Shown here one piece after another: positions 20,956 to 30,623 of a DNA stretch of 64,000 nucleotides. The position numbers were made by a program, and so were the translations under genes. Under the pieces are notes generated by a model. The model searched no databases and was not told where the DNA came from. It worked only from the letters and a program-made list of their open reading frames with translations. The number at the start of each line of letters is the position of its first letter. The first letter of the stretch is position 1. Origin of the DNA: Streptomyces sp. NBC_00344 (GTDB taxonomy: Bacteria; Actinomycetota; Actinomycetes; Streptomycetales; Streptomycetaceae); the NCBI RefSeq assembly GCF_036088315.1, contig NZ_CP107996.1, positions 5,291,501 through 5,355,500 of the forward strand, read 5' to 3'.

Positions 20956-21315
20956 ATGAGCAGCACGCCCGGCGCCAGCAGCCTCGCCCCCGACATCACC
21001 GCCCGCCTCAAGCGCACCGCGGATGGTCTGATTCCGGCCATCGCACAACAGTTCGACACGGGTGAAGTGCTGATGCTCGGGTGGATGGACGACGAGGCCC
21101 TTCACCGCACGCTCACCACCGGCCGCTGCACCTACTGGTCGCGCAGCCGCCAGGAGTACTGGGTCAAGGGCGATACATCCGGCCATGTCCAGCACGTCAG
21201 GTCCGTGGCCCTGGACTGTGACGCCGACACGATTCTGGTGAAGGTGGATCAGGTGGGTGCGGCATGCCACACCGGGGACCGGACCTGCTTCGACGCGGAC
21301 GTGCTGCTCGGATAG
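20956..21315 (+). CDS. hisI: Phosphoribosyl-AMP cyclohydrolase
   Basis: A 119-residue HisI without a fused HisE domain. It opens the adenine ring in the third step of histidine synthesis. The metal sites are visible: [11 protein letters not shown] (Asp and Cys ligands), [10 protein letters not shown] (Cys), and [13 protein letters not shown] 20956 is preferred; ATG 20947 is in frame 3 codons upstream. It lies 4 kb from the main his operon, next to trpE. Confidence 0.96.
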   Translation: MSSTPGASSLAPDITARLKRTADGLIPAIAQQFDTGEVLMLGWMDDEALHRTLTTGRCTYWSRSRQEYWVKGDTSGHVQHVRSVALDCDADTILVKVDQVGAACHTGDRTCFDADVLLG

Positions 21316-21336
21316 GTCCCGCTGTCCCGGACCCGG

Positions 21337-21365
21337 CCCGGCCCCGGGCGGCCCCCGGGGCCGGG
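21337..21365 (+). terminator. Strong GC hairpin between hisI and trpE
   Basis: A perfect 12-base-pair stem pairs CCCGGCCCCGGG (21337-21348) with its complement at 21354-21365, with a 5-base loop. It begins 22 bases after the hisI stop and ends 26 bases before the trpE -10 hexamer. It should separate the two units. Confidence 0.75.
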
Positions 21366-21391
21366 CAGCGGGAACTACCTGTCCGGCCCCC

Positions 21392-21397
21392 TAAGCT
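21392..21397 (+). promoter_or_regulatory. -10-like hexamer for leaderless trpE
   Basis: TAAGCT lies 7 bases before the trpE ATG, with no ribosome site in between. This implies a leaderless trpE mRNA and leaves no room for a leader-peptide attenuator on that transcript. Confidence 0.5.
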
Positions 21398-21404
21398 TTC
21401 CGCC

Positions 21405-22907
21405 ATGGACCTGGAGACCTTCCGCAAACTGGCCGCAGACCGCCGTGTCATCCCCGTCAGCCGCAGACTGCTCGCCGACGGCGACACCCCGGTGGGCCTC
21501 TACCGCAAGCTCGCGGCGGAGCGGACGGGCACCTTCCTCCTGGAGTCCGCCGAGAACGGGCGCTCCTGGTCCCGTTACTCCTTCATCGGAGTGCGCTGCG
21601 CCGCCACCCTCACCGAGCGGGCAGGGCAGACCCACTGGGACGGCGTCCCGCCGGTCGGCGTCCCCGTCGACGGTGACCCGCTGCAGGCGCTGCGCGCAAC
21701 CGTCGAGGCGCTGCACACCCCGCACGACCTGTCAGCCGGGCTGCCGCCCTTCACCGGGGGAATGGTCGGCTATCTCGGATACGACATCGTGCGCCGGCTG
21801 GAGAAGATCGGCCCGGGCGAACGCGACGACCTCAAACTCCCCGAGCTGACCATGCTGCTCACATCGGACCTCGCGGTGCTGGACCACTGGGACGGTTCGG
21901 TCCTGCTGATCGCCAACGCGATCAACCACAACGACCTCGAGACCGGGGTCGACGAGGCGTACGCCGACGCCGTGGCCCGGCTCGACACCATGGAGGCCGG
22001 CCTCGCGCGCGCCACCGAGACCGCGCCGGTCGCGCTGCCGGCCTCCGAGCTGCCGGAGTACACCGCGCTGTGGGGCGGCAAGGCCTACCAGGACACCGTC
22101 GACGACATCAAGGAGCGGATCAGGGCCGGCGAGGCCTTCCAGGTCGTGCCCTCGCAGCGCTTCGAGACCCCCTGCACGGCGAGCGCACTGGACGTCTACC
22201 GGGTGCTGCGGGCCACCAACCCGTCGCCGTACATGTACCTGTTCCGGTTCGACGGCTTCGACGTCGTCGGCTCCAGCCCCGAGGCGCTGGTCAAGGTCGA
22301 GGACGGGCGGGCGATGGTCCACCCCATCGCGGGGACCAGGCACCGGGGGGCCACCCCGCGCGAGGACCAGGAACTCGCCGACGAACTGCTCGCCGACCCC
22401 AAGGAGCGCGCCGAGCATCTGATGCTGGTGGACCTCGGCCGCAACGACCTGGGCCGGGTGTGCGAACCGGGTTCCGTCGAGGTGGTGGACTTCATGTCCG
22501 TCGAGAAGTACTCCCACGTCATGCACATCGTCTCCACCGTGACCGGCCGGGTCGCCGAGGGGCGCACCGCGTTCGACGTACTCACCGCCTGTTTCCCCGC
22601 AGGCACCCTCTCCGGAGCGCCCAAGCCACGCGCCATGCAGATCATCGACGAGGTGGAGCCCTCCAGGCGCGGACTCTACGGAGGCTGCGTCGGCTATCTG
22701 GACTTCGCGGGCGACTCCGACACCGCGATCGCCATCCGTACCGCGCTGCTCCGCGACGGCACCGCGTATGTTCAGGCCGGAGCGGGTGTTGTTGCCGATT
22801 CCGATCCGGTGTCCGAGGACAACGAGTGCCGCAACAAGGCCGCCGCGGTGCTGCGGGCCGTCGGTACGGCGAACCGCCTCGCAGCGCCGTCACCGGGTAG
22901 GGGATAG
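21405..22907 (+). CDS. trpE: Anthranilate synthase component I
   Basis: A 500-residue chorismate-using enzyme that commits carbon to tryptophan. The N-terminal [19 protein letters not shown] contains the LLES element of the tryptophan feedback site, so feedback inhibition is expected. Catalytic-domain motifs are [45 protein letters not shown] and [14 protein letters not shown] 21405 is directly preceded by a -10-like hexamer. The glutaminase partner (trpG) is not in the window. Confidence 0.97.
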   Translation: MDLETFRKLAADRRVIPVSRRLLADGDTPVGLYRKLAAERTGTFLLESAENGRSWSRYSFIGVRCAATLTERAGQTHWDGVPPVGVPVDGDPLQALRATVEALHTPHDLSAGLPPFTGGMVGYLGYDIVRRLEKIGPGERDDLKLPELTMLLTSDLAVLDHWDGSVLLIANAINHNDLETGVDEAYADAVARLDTMEAGLARATETAPVALPASELPEYTALWGGKAYQDTVDDIKERIRAGEAFQVVPSQRFETPCTASALDVYRVLRATNPSPYMYLFRFDGFDVVGSSPEALVKVEDGRAMVHPIAGTRHRGATPREDQELADELLADPKERAEHLMLVDLGRNDLGRVCEPGSVEVVDFMSVEKYSHVMHIVSTVTGRVAEGRTAFDVLTACFPAGTLSGAPKPRAMQIIDEVEPSRRGLYGGCVGYLDFAGDSDTAIAIRTALLRDGTAYVQAGAGVVADSDPVSEDNECRNKAAAVLRAVGTANRLAAPSPGRG

Positions 22908-23566
22908 TGGAGTGCGTGAGTAGCGCCGTACCCCCACCCCGATCCGAAACAGGACCGGCCGCCGCCTCCTCGGGCGGCCGCCGCAGTCTTGCCGCCGCCC
23001 TGATGCTCGGTGCGCTCGGCGCTGCGGTCGTCCTCCTCGCCTCAGGCCGGACATGGGCCGAGGGCAAGGCCGCCATCGGCGGTGGCGGCTCCCTGCCGCT
23101 CTCCGCCGACGGCGGGGATGTCACCGGTGTCCCGACCGCACTCGCGATAGTGGGCCTTGCCGCACTCGTCGCGATCTTCGCGGTACGCAGCGCGGGCCGG
23201 GTGCTGGTCGCGGCTCTGCTGGCGCTCTGCGGCGCCGGGGCCGCCGTGGCCGCCTTCATCGGTGCGCAGGACAGCAGCGCGCTGGACGAGAAGGCCGCCC
23301 GCGCGGCAGGCAACACCGCCGCCACCATCGGCTCGCTCTCCCACACGGCGTGGCCCTATGTGACCGCCGTGGGCAGCCTGCTGATCCTTTTCGCCGGCCT
23401 GCTGGCCCTGCGCTACGGCAGGCAGTGGCCGGCCATGTCCGGCCGTTACGAACGCGACGGCACCCCCCGCCAGCGGCGGGCCGCCCGCAAGGCGCCGGAC
23501 CCGGAGCGGCCCGAGGAGATCTGGAAGGCGCTGGACCGCGGTGAGGACCCCACCCGCGAGGCGTGA
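22907..23566 (+). CDS. Trp-region conserved membrane protein (TIGR02234-like)
   Basis: A 219-residue membrane protein with four hydrophobic segments. It resembles the actinobacterial Trp-biosynthesis-associated family found beside trpE/trpC. A charged C-terminal tail (PEEIWKALDRGEDPTREA) is typical. Start GTG 22907 overlaps the last base of the trpE stop; GTG 22916 is also possible. Location suggests a link with tryptophan or its precursors, but function is unknown. Confidence 0.8.
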   Translation: MECVSSAVPPPRSETGPAAASSGGRRSLAAALMLGALGAAVVLLASGRTWAEGKAAIGGGGSLPLSADGGDVTGVPTALAIVGLAALVAIFAVRSAGRVLVAALLALCGAGAAVAAFIGAQDSSALDEKAARAAGNTAATIGSLSHTAWPYVTAVGSLLILFAGLLALRYGRQWPAMSGRYERDGTPRQRRAARKAPDPERPEEIWKALDRGEDPTREA

Positions 23567-23657
23567 CGCTCAGCTCACCCCCCGGTTCACGCCGGGGGGC
23601 CCGGGTGCGCGACAATGTGAGTGAGCTTTTTGACTTACAGCTAACGAGGAGCAACTC

Positions 23658-23906
23658 ATGGCGGGCACCAGCCACGGACACACCCCGGCCGCCTGGACCG
23701 GCGTCGTCATCGCCTTCATCGGCTTCTGCGTCTCGGGCGCCTTCATGGTGGTGGCGAACCCGCTCGGGTTCTGGGCCGGCCTGATCGTCGTCGCCATCGG
23801 CGGCGTCGTCGGTTACGCCATGAAGCTCGCCGGCATGGGCATGCCCAAGGAGTCCGAGGCGAGCGTGCAGGCCAGGGCGAACGCCGCTCAGGCACAGGCG
23901 CACTGA
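23658..23906 (+). CDS. HGxxPAAW-family small membrane protein
   Basis: An 82-residue protein with the defining N-terminal motif HGHTPAAW followed by two hydrophobic segments (GVVIAFIGFCVSGAFMVV and WAGLIVVAIGGVVGYAM). It ends with an Ala/Gln-rich tail. It follows GAGGAG with good spacing. Between trpE and trpC homologues of this family are common in actinobacteria; function unknown. Confidence 0.85.
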   Translation: MAGTSHGHTPAAWTGVVIAFIGFCVSGAFMVVANPLGFWAGLIVVAIGGVVGYAMKLAGMGMPKESEASVQARANAAQAQAH

Positions 23907-23980
23907 AGCGCCGTACATCCGAAGTGAGGCGCAGCCCCAGCCGGGCTGCGCCTTCCGGCGTGAACGGGGACAATCACCGA

Positions 23981-24433
23981 GTGGATCCATACCCAGCGCC
24001 CGCCTTCCGGCCGTCCGCACCGGCCCCCTCCCCCGAACCCCTCGTACGGCGGCTCCTCACCCCGCTCGGCACGCTGGCCGCGGTGGGTGCCGCATTCGGC
24101 TACGTGGGCGCCGTCGATCCCAACCACCCCGGGCACTATCCCGTCTGCCCGCTGTTGGCGCTCACCGGCATCTACTGCCCGGGCTGCGGCGGTCTGCGCA
24201 GCGCCCACGCCGTCGCCCACGGCGACATCGTCACCGCTTTCGGTGACAACGCGCTGGCCGTGATCGGATACGGCGTCTTCGCGCTGGTGATGGCGGTGTG
24301 GCTGATTCGCGCCGTACGCGGCCGCCCCACCCAGGTGACGCTCAGGCCCGCCCTCTGGTGGACGATCGGGGCGGTGGTCCTGGTCTTCACCGTCGTGCGG
24401 AACCTGCCCATGGGCGCCGCACTGGCTCCGTGA
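23981..24433 (+). CDS. DUF2752 membrane protein
   Basis: A 150-residue membrane protein with three hydrophobic segments. The DUF2752 mark is the cysteine-rich stretch [21 protein letters not shown] after the first segment. GTG 23981 is preferred because GACAAT sits 6 bases upstream (leaderless form); the frame opens at 23924. The clustered cysteines may bind metal, but nothing is known of the role. Confidence 0.85.
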   Translation: MDPYPAPAFRPSAPAPSPEPLVRRLLTPLGTLAAVGAAFGYVGAVDPNHPGHYPVCPLLALTGIYCPGCGGLRSAHAVAHGDIVTAFGDNALAVIGYGVFALVMAVWLIRAVRGRPTQVTLRPALWWTIGAVVLVFTVVRNLPMGAALAP

Positions 24434-24548
24434 AAGCCCACCAGGTGGGACTCGCACCGACTGGATGCGGGGCCGCGGCCCGTATGCGGATAACATCGCC
24501 ATGGCTGATCCTGATCCATCCACACCGTTCCGGAAGGGGGCCGCTCGC

Positions 24549-25358
24549 GTGAGTGTGCTCGACGAGATCATCGAAGGCGTGCGCGCCGACCTCGCGGAGC
24601 GGCAGGCGAGCGTCAGCCTCGACGAGCTCAAGGACCGCGCCGCGAAGGCCCCCCGGGCGAAGGACGGTGTCGCCGCCCTGCGCGGCGACAGCGTCAAGGT
24701 CATCTGCGAGGTGAAGCGCTCCAGCCCCTCGAAGGGCGCGCTGGCCGCGATCGCCGACCCCGCCGCTCTCGCCGCCGACTACGAGGCCGGCGGAGCCTCG
24801 GTCATCTCCGTGCTCACCGAGCAGCGCCGCTTCGGCGGATCCCTGGCGGATCTCGAGGCGGTCCGGGCCAAGGTCGATGTCCCCCTGCTGCGCAAGGACT
24901 TCATCGTCACCGCCTACCAGCTCTGGGAGGCGCGGGCGTACGGCGCCGACCTGGTGCTGCTGATCGTCGCGGCCCTGGAGCAGGAGGCCCTGGTCTCGCT
25001 GATCGAGCGCGCCGAGTCGATCGGGCTCACCCCGCTGGTCGAGGCGCACGACGAGGACGAGGCCGAGCGGGCCGTGGCGGCCGGCGCCCGGATCATCGGG
25101 GTCAATGCCCGCAATCTGAAGGACCTCAAGGTCGACCGCGGCACCTTCGAGCGAGTGGCTCCCGAGATCCCCGCGCACGTGGTCAAGGTCGCCGAGTCCG
25201 GCGTCCGCGGTCCGCACGACCTGATCGCCTACGCCAACTCCGGCGCGGACGCGGTCCTGGTCGGGGAGTCCTTGGTCACCGGCCGTGACCCCAAGGCGGC
25301 CGTTGCCGATCTCGTCGCGGCGGGTGCCCACCCGGCGCTGCGCCACGGACGGGGCTGA
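24549..25358 (+). CDS. trpC: Indole-3-glycerol phosphate synthase
   Basis: A 269-residue (beta/alpha)8 enzyme that closes the indole ring. It shows [11 protein letters not shown], the catalytic lysines and glutamates in [12 protein letters not shown] and [19 protein letters not shown], and the phosphate loop VAESGVRG. Start GTG 24549 has GGAAGGGGG upstream at good spacing; an upstream ATG frame from 24465 is not family-like. It leads into trpM after 7 bases. Confidence 0.97.
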   Translation: MSVLDEIIEGVRADLAERQASVSLDELKDRAAKAPRAKDGVAALRGDSVKVICEVKRSSPSKGALAAIADPAALAADYEAGGASVISVLTEQRRFGGSLADLEAVRAKVDVPLLRKDFIVTAYQLWEARAYGADLVLLIVAALEQEALVSLIERAESIGLTPLVEAHDEDEAERAVAAGARIIGVNARNLKDLKVDRGTFERVAPEIPAHVVKVAESGVRGPHDLIAYANSGADAVLVGESLVTGRDPKAAVADLVAAGAHPALRHGRG

Positions 25359-25365
25359 CCCGGCC

Positions 25366-25545
25366 ATGTCCATGTTCCCCGCGCTCCCGGCATCGTCCGG
25401 GCAGGGGAGCGCCCATGCCCGGCTCGCGCGTGGGTGCAAGCCCCGCGGCTGCCGTGCGCCCGCCCGGCGGGTGCACGGGCGGCGGGTGCGCTACCACATC
25501 GGCTCCGAGCCCGGCCAGATCAACGGCATGCGATGGCGTCGCTGA
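25366..25545 (+). CDS. trpM: TrpM-like small basic protein
   Basis: A 59-residue, very Arg/Cys-rich protein between trpC and trpB: MSMFPALPASSGQG, then a basic middle, then YHIGSEPGQINGMRWRR. Position and size match trpM (trpX) of S. coelicolor (about 63 residues), a small protein that modulates tryptophan synthesis and differentiation. The stop codon lies inside a perfect palindrome, so translation through the end of trpM would melt that hairpin. Confidence 0.75.
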   Translation: MSMFPALPASSGQGSAHARLARGCKPRGCRAPARRVHGRRVRYHIGSEPGQINGMRWRR

Positions 25546-25561
25546 GCAGCTGCTCAGCGAC
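25538..25561 (+). promoter_or_regulatory. Perfect 24-base palindrome at the trpM stop
   Basis: The half-site GTCGCTGAGCAG is followed at once by its exact reverse complement. The palindrome includes the trpM stop codon (25543-25545) and lies 59 bases before trpB. It could act as an RNA hairpin controlling readthrough from trpM to trpB or mRNA stability, or as a dimeric DNA operator. Confidence 0.6.
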
Positions 25562-25620
25562 ACCCCCACCCACACGTACGACTTCCTGCGTACCCGTACA
25601 CGTACCCGTGGAGATCACGC

Positions 25621-26861
<1,241 letters not shown>

Positions 26862-26865
<4 letters not shown>

Positions 26866-27674
26866 GCGGGAACATCGAGCTGCTGAGTTCGGTTCTCGGC
26901 CGGGCGAAGGGGGAGGACAGGTCGGCGCTCATCGCCTATCTGCCGGCCGGATTCCCCACCGTCGACGGCGGGATCGCCGCGGTCAAGGCGGTGCTGGAGG
27001 GCGGCGCCGACATCGTGGAAGTGGGACTGCCGCACAGCGACCCGGTCCTCGACGGCCCGGTCATCCAGACCGCGGACGACATCGCGCTCAAGGGCGGGGT
27101 GAAGATCGCCGATGTGATGCGCACGGTGCGTGAGGCCCATGAGGCGACCGGTGCGCCGATCCTTGTGATGACGTACTGGAACCCCATCGACCGGTACGGC
27201 GTGGAGCGCTTCACCGCCGAGCTGGCAGAGGCGGGCGGCGCCGGGTGCATCCTGCCCGACCTCCCGGTCCAGGAGTCCGCACTGTGGCGGGAGCACGCCG
27301 ACAAGCACGGTCTGGCCACCGTGTTCGTGGTCGCGCCGAGCAGCAGGAACGAGCGGCTCGCGACGATCACCGCCGCGGGGTCGGGCTTCGTGTACGCCGC
27401 CTCGCTGATGGGTGTCACCGGCACCAGGGCATCCGTGGGGGAGCAGGCCCAGGACCTGGTCTCGCGCACCCGGGCCACCACCGCACTGCCGGTCTGCGTG
27501 GGGCTGGGAGTCTCGAACGCGACGCAGGCCGCCGAGGTCGCGGGGTTCGCCGACGGAGTGATTGTCGGATCCGCCTTCGTCAAGCTGATGCTGGACGCCG
27601 CCGACGAGAGCGCGGGGCTGGCAGCCGTGCGTGACCTGGCGGGCGAGCTGGCCAGGGGCGTACGCCGAAGCTGA
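26862..27674 (+). CDS. trpA: Tryptophan synthase subunit alpha
   Basis: A 270-residue (beta/alpha)8 enzyme that releases indole from indole-glycerol phosphate. Catalytic Glu and Asp are in [30 protein letters not shown] and the phosphate-binding [11 protein letters not shown] are also present. It starts at GTG 26862 within the trpB stop and is followed by a hairpin terminator. Confidence 0.98.
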
Positions 27675-27703
27675 CGCCGTCGCTCGTACGGGTGGAACCG
27701 GGG

Positions 27704-27731
27704 CCGGGGAGGCGCGCTTGTGCCTCCCCGG
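27704..27731 (+). terminator. Hairpin terminator after trpA
   Basis: CCGGGGAGGC at 27704-27713 pairs with its complement at 27722-27731 across an 8-base loop. It ends 15 bases before the DsbA-like gene start, so it both ends trp transcription and sits in that gene's leader if there is readthrough. Confidence 0.7.
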
Positions 27732-27746
27732 TTCGTTGCTGCGGGT

Positions 27747-28568
27747 GTGAGCGAGAAGAACCGAGACGCGAAGAGGGCCGCCCGAGAGCGGCTCGTCGAA
27801 GAGCGCGAGAAGCAGAAGGCACGGGACCGGCGCAGGCGCGGGCTGATCGTCGGCGCGGGCCTGGTGGGCGTCCTCGCCCTGGCCGCCGTGATCGGAGTGG
27901 TCGCGGCGAATTCCGGCAAGGACGACAGCAGCAACAGTGCGAGCACGGTCGTCGCACCCCAGGGCGCGACCGGGAAGGACAGCCTGACGATCCCGGTGGG
28001 CGCGAGTGACGCGCCGTCCACGCTCACCGTCTGGGAGGACTTCAGGTGCCCGGCCTGTGATCAGTTCGAGAACGCGTTCCGCGGCACCGTCCATGAGCTG
28101 GAGAGCACCGGCCAGATCAAGGTCGAATACCACCTGGCCACCCTGATCGACGGCAACATGGGCGGATCGGGCTCGCTCCGCGCGTCCAACGCCGCCGCCT
28201 GCGCGCAGACCGCCGGAAAGTTCCCCGCCTACCACGACGTGCTGTACGAGAACCAGCCAGAGGAGACGAACGACGGCTTCGCCAAGAACAGCCGGCTGCT
28301 CCAGCTGGCGGGCAGGGTCGGCGGGCTGAGGACCTCAGCCTTCGAATCCTGTGTGAACGGCGGGAAGCACGACGGCTGGGTGAAGAAGTCCAACGAGGCC
28401 TTCCAGAAGGGCCAGTTCAGTGGGACGCCCACGGTCCAGCTGAACGGCGAAGCCGTCTATCCCAAGAAGGGCAACGAGCAGATCTCGCCCGACAACCTGA
28501 AGAAGTGGGTCGCGGAGGCGAACAAGGGCAAGAAGGCGGGAAGCCTCCCGCCCAGCCCCACGGCCTGA
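27747..28568 (+). CDS. Membrane-anchored DsbA-like thioredoxin-fold protein
   Basis: A 273-residue protein starting at GTG 27747 (SEKNRDAKRAARERL). A strongly basic N-terminus is followed by one membrane helix (residues ~35-55) and a short Ser/Gly linker. A DsbA-type thioredoxin domain with the active-site motif CPAC in FRCPACDQFE makes up the rest. The cis-proline is in SGTPTVQLNG. It probably acts outside the membrane in disulfide formation. Next to lgt, which suggests an envelope-protein neighbourhood. Confidence 0.9.
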   Translation: MSEKNRDAKRAARERLVEEREKQKARDRRRRGLIVGAGLVGVLALAAVIGVVAANSGKDDSSNSASTVVAPQGATGKDSLTIPVGASDAPSTLTVWEDFRCPACDQFENAFRGTVHELESTGQIKVEYHLATLIDGNMGGSGSLRASNAAACAQTAGKFPAYHDVLYENQPEETNDGFAKNSRLLQLAGRVGGLRTSAFESCVNGGKHDGWVKKSNEAFQKGQFSGTPTVQLNGEAVYPKKGNEQISPDNLKKWVAEANKGKKAGSLPPSPTA

Positions 28569-28599
28569 CACCCCCGGAGCTGCTCTCGTTACCAGGACG

Positions 28600-28634
28600 T
28601 TGCCGGGCGGGTTGCACTGCGCCCCGCCCGGCAA
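28600..28634 (+). terminator. Hairpin between the DsbA-like gene and lgt
   Basis: TTGCCGGGCGGG at 28600-28611 pairs perfectly with its complement at 28623-28634 (11-base loop). It lies 18 bases before the lgt start and 31 bases after the previous stop. Confidence 0.65.
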
Positions 28635-28652
28635 TGTAGCGTCGGCCTTGCC

Positions 28653-29681
28653 ATGAACCTTGCCTACATCCCCAGTCCGTCGACCGGCGTGGTCCATCTC
28701 GGGCCGATTCCGCTGCGCGGCTATGCGTTCTGCATCATCATCGGTGTCTTCGTCGCCGTCTGGTACGGCAACAAGCGCTGGGTCGCCCGGGGCGGCAACG
28801 CCGGTACCGTGGCCGACATCGCCGTATGGGCCGTGCCCTTCGGACTGGTCGGCGGGCGGCTCTACCACGTCATCACCGACTACGAGCTGTATTTCAGCGA
28901 CGGACGGGACTGGGTCGACGCCTTCAAGATCTGGCAGGGCGGCCTGGGGATCTGGGGCGCGGTGGCGCTCGGCGCGGTCGGCGCCTGGATCGGCTGCCGC
29001 CGGCGCGGCATCCCCCTGCCTGCCTGGGCCGACACCCTGGCTCCCGGTCTCGCCTTCGCCCAGGCCATCGGGCGGTGGGGCAACTGGTTCAACCAGGAGC
29101 TGTACGGCAGGCCCACGGACGTGCCCTGGGCACTGAAGATCAGTGCGGGCACGGACCGGGTCGCCGGAACGTACCACCCGACCTTCCTGTACGAGTCTCT
29201 CTGGTGCGTCGGCGTCGGCCTGCTGGTGATCTGGGCCGACCGCCGCTTCCGCCTCGGGCACGGCCGGGCCTTCGCGCTGTACGTCGCCGCCTACTGCGTC
29301 GGGCGCGGCTGGATCGAGTACATGCGGGTCGACGACGCGCATCACATCCTCGGTCTGCGGCTCAACGACTGGACCGCGCTGATCATGTTCCTGCTCGCCG
29401 TGACGTACTTCGTCGTATCGGCCAGGCTGCGGCCGGGGCGCGAGGAGATCGTGGAACCCGCCGCTGTCACCACGTCCGGAGAGAAGGACGCCGACGCGAC
29501 AGGGGACGACACCGGCAGTTCCGCTGGGGCCGCCACCGGTGACGCCGACGACGCGGACGGGAAGGAAAGCGGCGCCGGGGCGGCGAGCGACGGCACGGAC
29601 GCGAAGAGCGGCGATCCTGCGGACGGCGCCGGTCCGGTGAAGTCCGAGGACGCCGAAGAGGCCGGGGCCCACAAGAGCTGA
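28653..29681 (+). CDS. lgt: Prolipoprotein diacylglyceryl transferase
   Basis: A 342-residue membrane enzyme that transfers diacylglycerol from phosphatidylglycerol to the lipobox Cys of lipoproteins. It has about seven membrane segments. The Lgt signature is GRWGNWFNQELYGRPT, with further conserved residues in GGRLYHVITDYE and YHPTFLYES. The last ~80 residues are an acidic Ala/Gly/Asp tail that is typical of Streptomyces and not part of the core. It should process the lipoprotein SBP encoded at 37678-39000. Confidence 0.96.
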   Translation: MNLAYIPSPSTGVVHLGPIPLRGYAFCIIIGVFVAVWYGNKRWVARGGNAGTVADIAVWAVPFGLVGGRLYHVITDYELYFSDGRDWVDAFKIWQGGLGIWGAVALGAVGAWIGCRRRGIPLPAWADTLAPGLAFAQAIGRWGNWFNQELYGRPTDVPWALKISAGTDRVAGTYHPTFLYESLWCVGVGLLVIWADRRFRLGHGRAFALYVAAYCVGRGWIEYMRVDDAHHILGLRLNDWTALIMFLLAVTYFVVSARLRPGREEIVEPAAVTTSGEKDADATGDDTGSSAGAATGDADDADGKESGAGAASDGTDAKSGDPADGAGPVKSEDAEEAGAHKS

Positions 29682-29700
29682 GCGCACCGCACCCGACGGC

Positions 29701-29736
29701 GAGGGCCGCAGGACCGTGATCGGTCCTGCGGCCCTC
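29701..29736. terminator. Strong bidirectional terminator between lgt and the 11-gene operon
   Basis: A perfect 16-base-pair stem: GAGGGCCGCAGGACCG at 29701-29716 and its complement at 29721-29736, with a TGAT loop. It lies between the lgt stop and the convergent CitE-like stop, and so ends both units. Confidence 0.85.
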
Positions 29737-29783
29737 GCCCTGTGTCCGGCCCCAGCGGTTCCGCGGCCCGCGGCGGGCTGATG

Positions 29784-30623
29784 TCAGCGGCCGCCCCGCC
29801 GGGACAGCTCCAGCGTGCGCCGGGCGCCCGCCACCACAGCGGCATCCACGAAACGCCCGTCCGCGAGCGCCAGCGCACCCGCGTCGCCGGCCGCCGCCAG
29901 CACGATGTCCTCCGCCGCGCTGACCTCCTCCCGGCTCGGCAGATAGGCCTGCTCGATCACCGGCAGCTGGGCCGGGTGAATAGCCGCGCGCCCCAGGAAT
30001 CCGAGTGCCCGGCCCCTGGCGCAGGACGCGGCAAGGCCGTCCAGATCCCGCACATCGGGGAAGACCGACTGCGCGGGCGGGGCCAGACCCGCCGCCCGCG
30101 CGGCGATCACCGCACGGCTGCGCGGCCAGGCGAGACCCGCCTCGTCCAGCACACCCAGATCGGCGCGGAGGTCCGCCTCGCCGAGGGCCAGGCCGCATAC
30201 CGTCGGGGTCGCCGTGGCGATCTCGTAGGCGCGCTCCACCCCCAGCGCCGACTCCAGTATCGGGAAGAGCGGCAGATCCGCCCGCCCGCCGGCCGCGGCC
30301 CAGCCGGCGACCCCGCGCACCTCGGCGGCGCCGCCGGCCTTGGGCAGCCGCAGCCCGGCCAGACCGGGCAGGGCCGCGAGCGCGCGGACATCGTCCTGGG
30401 CGAGGGGCCCGTCCAGTGCGTTGATCCGCACATGCACCGGGGAGGGCCCGGGAACGGGGTCGGAGAGGAGTTCGGCAGTGGCCTCACGGGCGTATGCCTT
30501 GCGGTCGGGGGCGACCGCGTCCTCCAGGTCGACCAGTACCACATCGGCGCCGCTGTGCAGCGCCTTCGCGACCACCTCCGGCCGGTCACCCGGCACATAC
30601 AGCCAGGTCAGTACCGTGTTCAC
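29784..30623 (-). CDS. CitE-like HpcH/HpaI aldolase family CoA-ester lyase
   Basis: A 279-residue (beta/alpha)8 protein of the citrate lyase beta/malyl-CoA lyase group. It shows YVPGDRPEVVAKAL, the acidic pair in LVDLEDAVAPDRK, the Arg in VRINALDG, LPKAGG, the metal-ligand Glu in LESALGVERAYEI, and ALGEADLRADLG. Members split or form CoA-esters such as malyl-CoA or citramalyl-CoA. It is the last gene of the 11-gene operon and overlaps the CoA-transferase by 4 bases. Substrate not determined. Confidence 0.88.
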   Translation of the reverse strand: MNTVLTWLYVPGDRPEVVAKALHSGADVVLVDLEDAVAPDRKAYAREATAELLSDPVPGPSPVHVRINALDGPLAQDDVRALAALPGLAGLRLPKAGGAAEVRGVAGWAAAGGRADLPLFPILESALGVERAYEIATATPTVCGLALGEADLRADLGVLDEAGLAWPRSRAVIAARAAGLAPPAQSVFPDVRDLDGLAASCARGRALGFLGRAAIHPAQLPVIEQAYLPSREEVSAAEDIVLAAAGDAGALALADGRFVDAAVVAGARRTLELSRRGGR

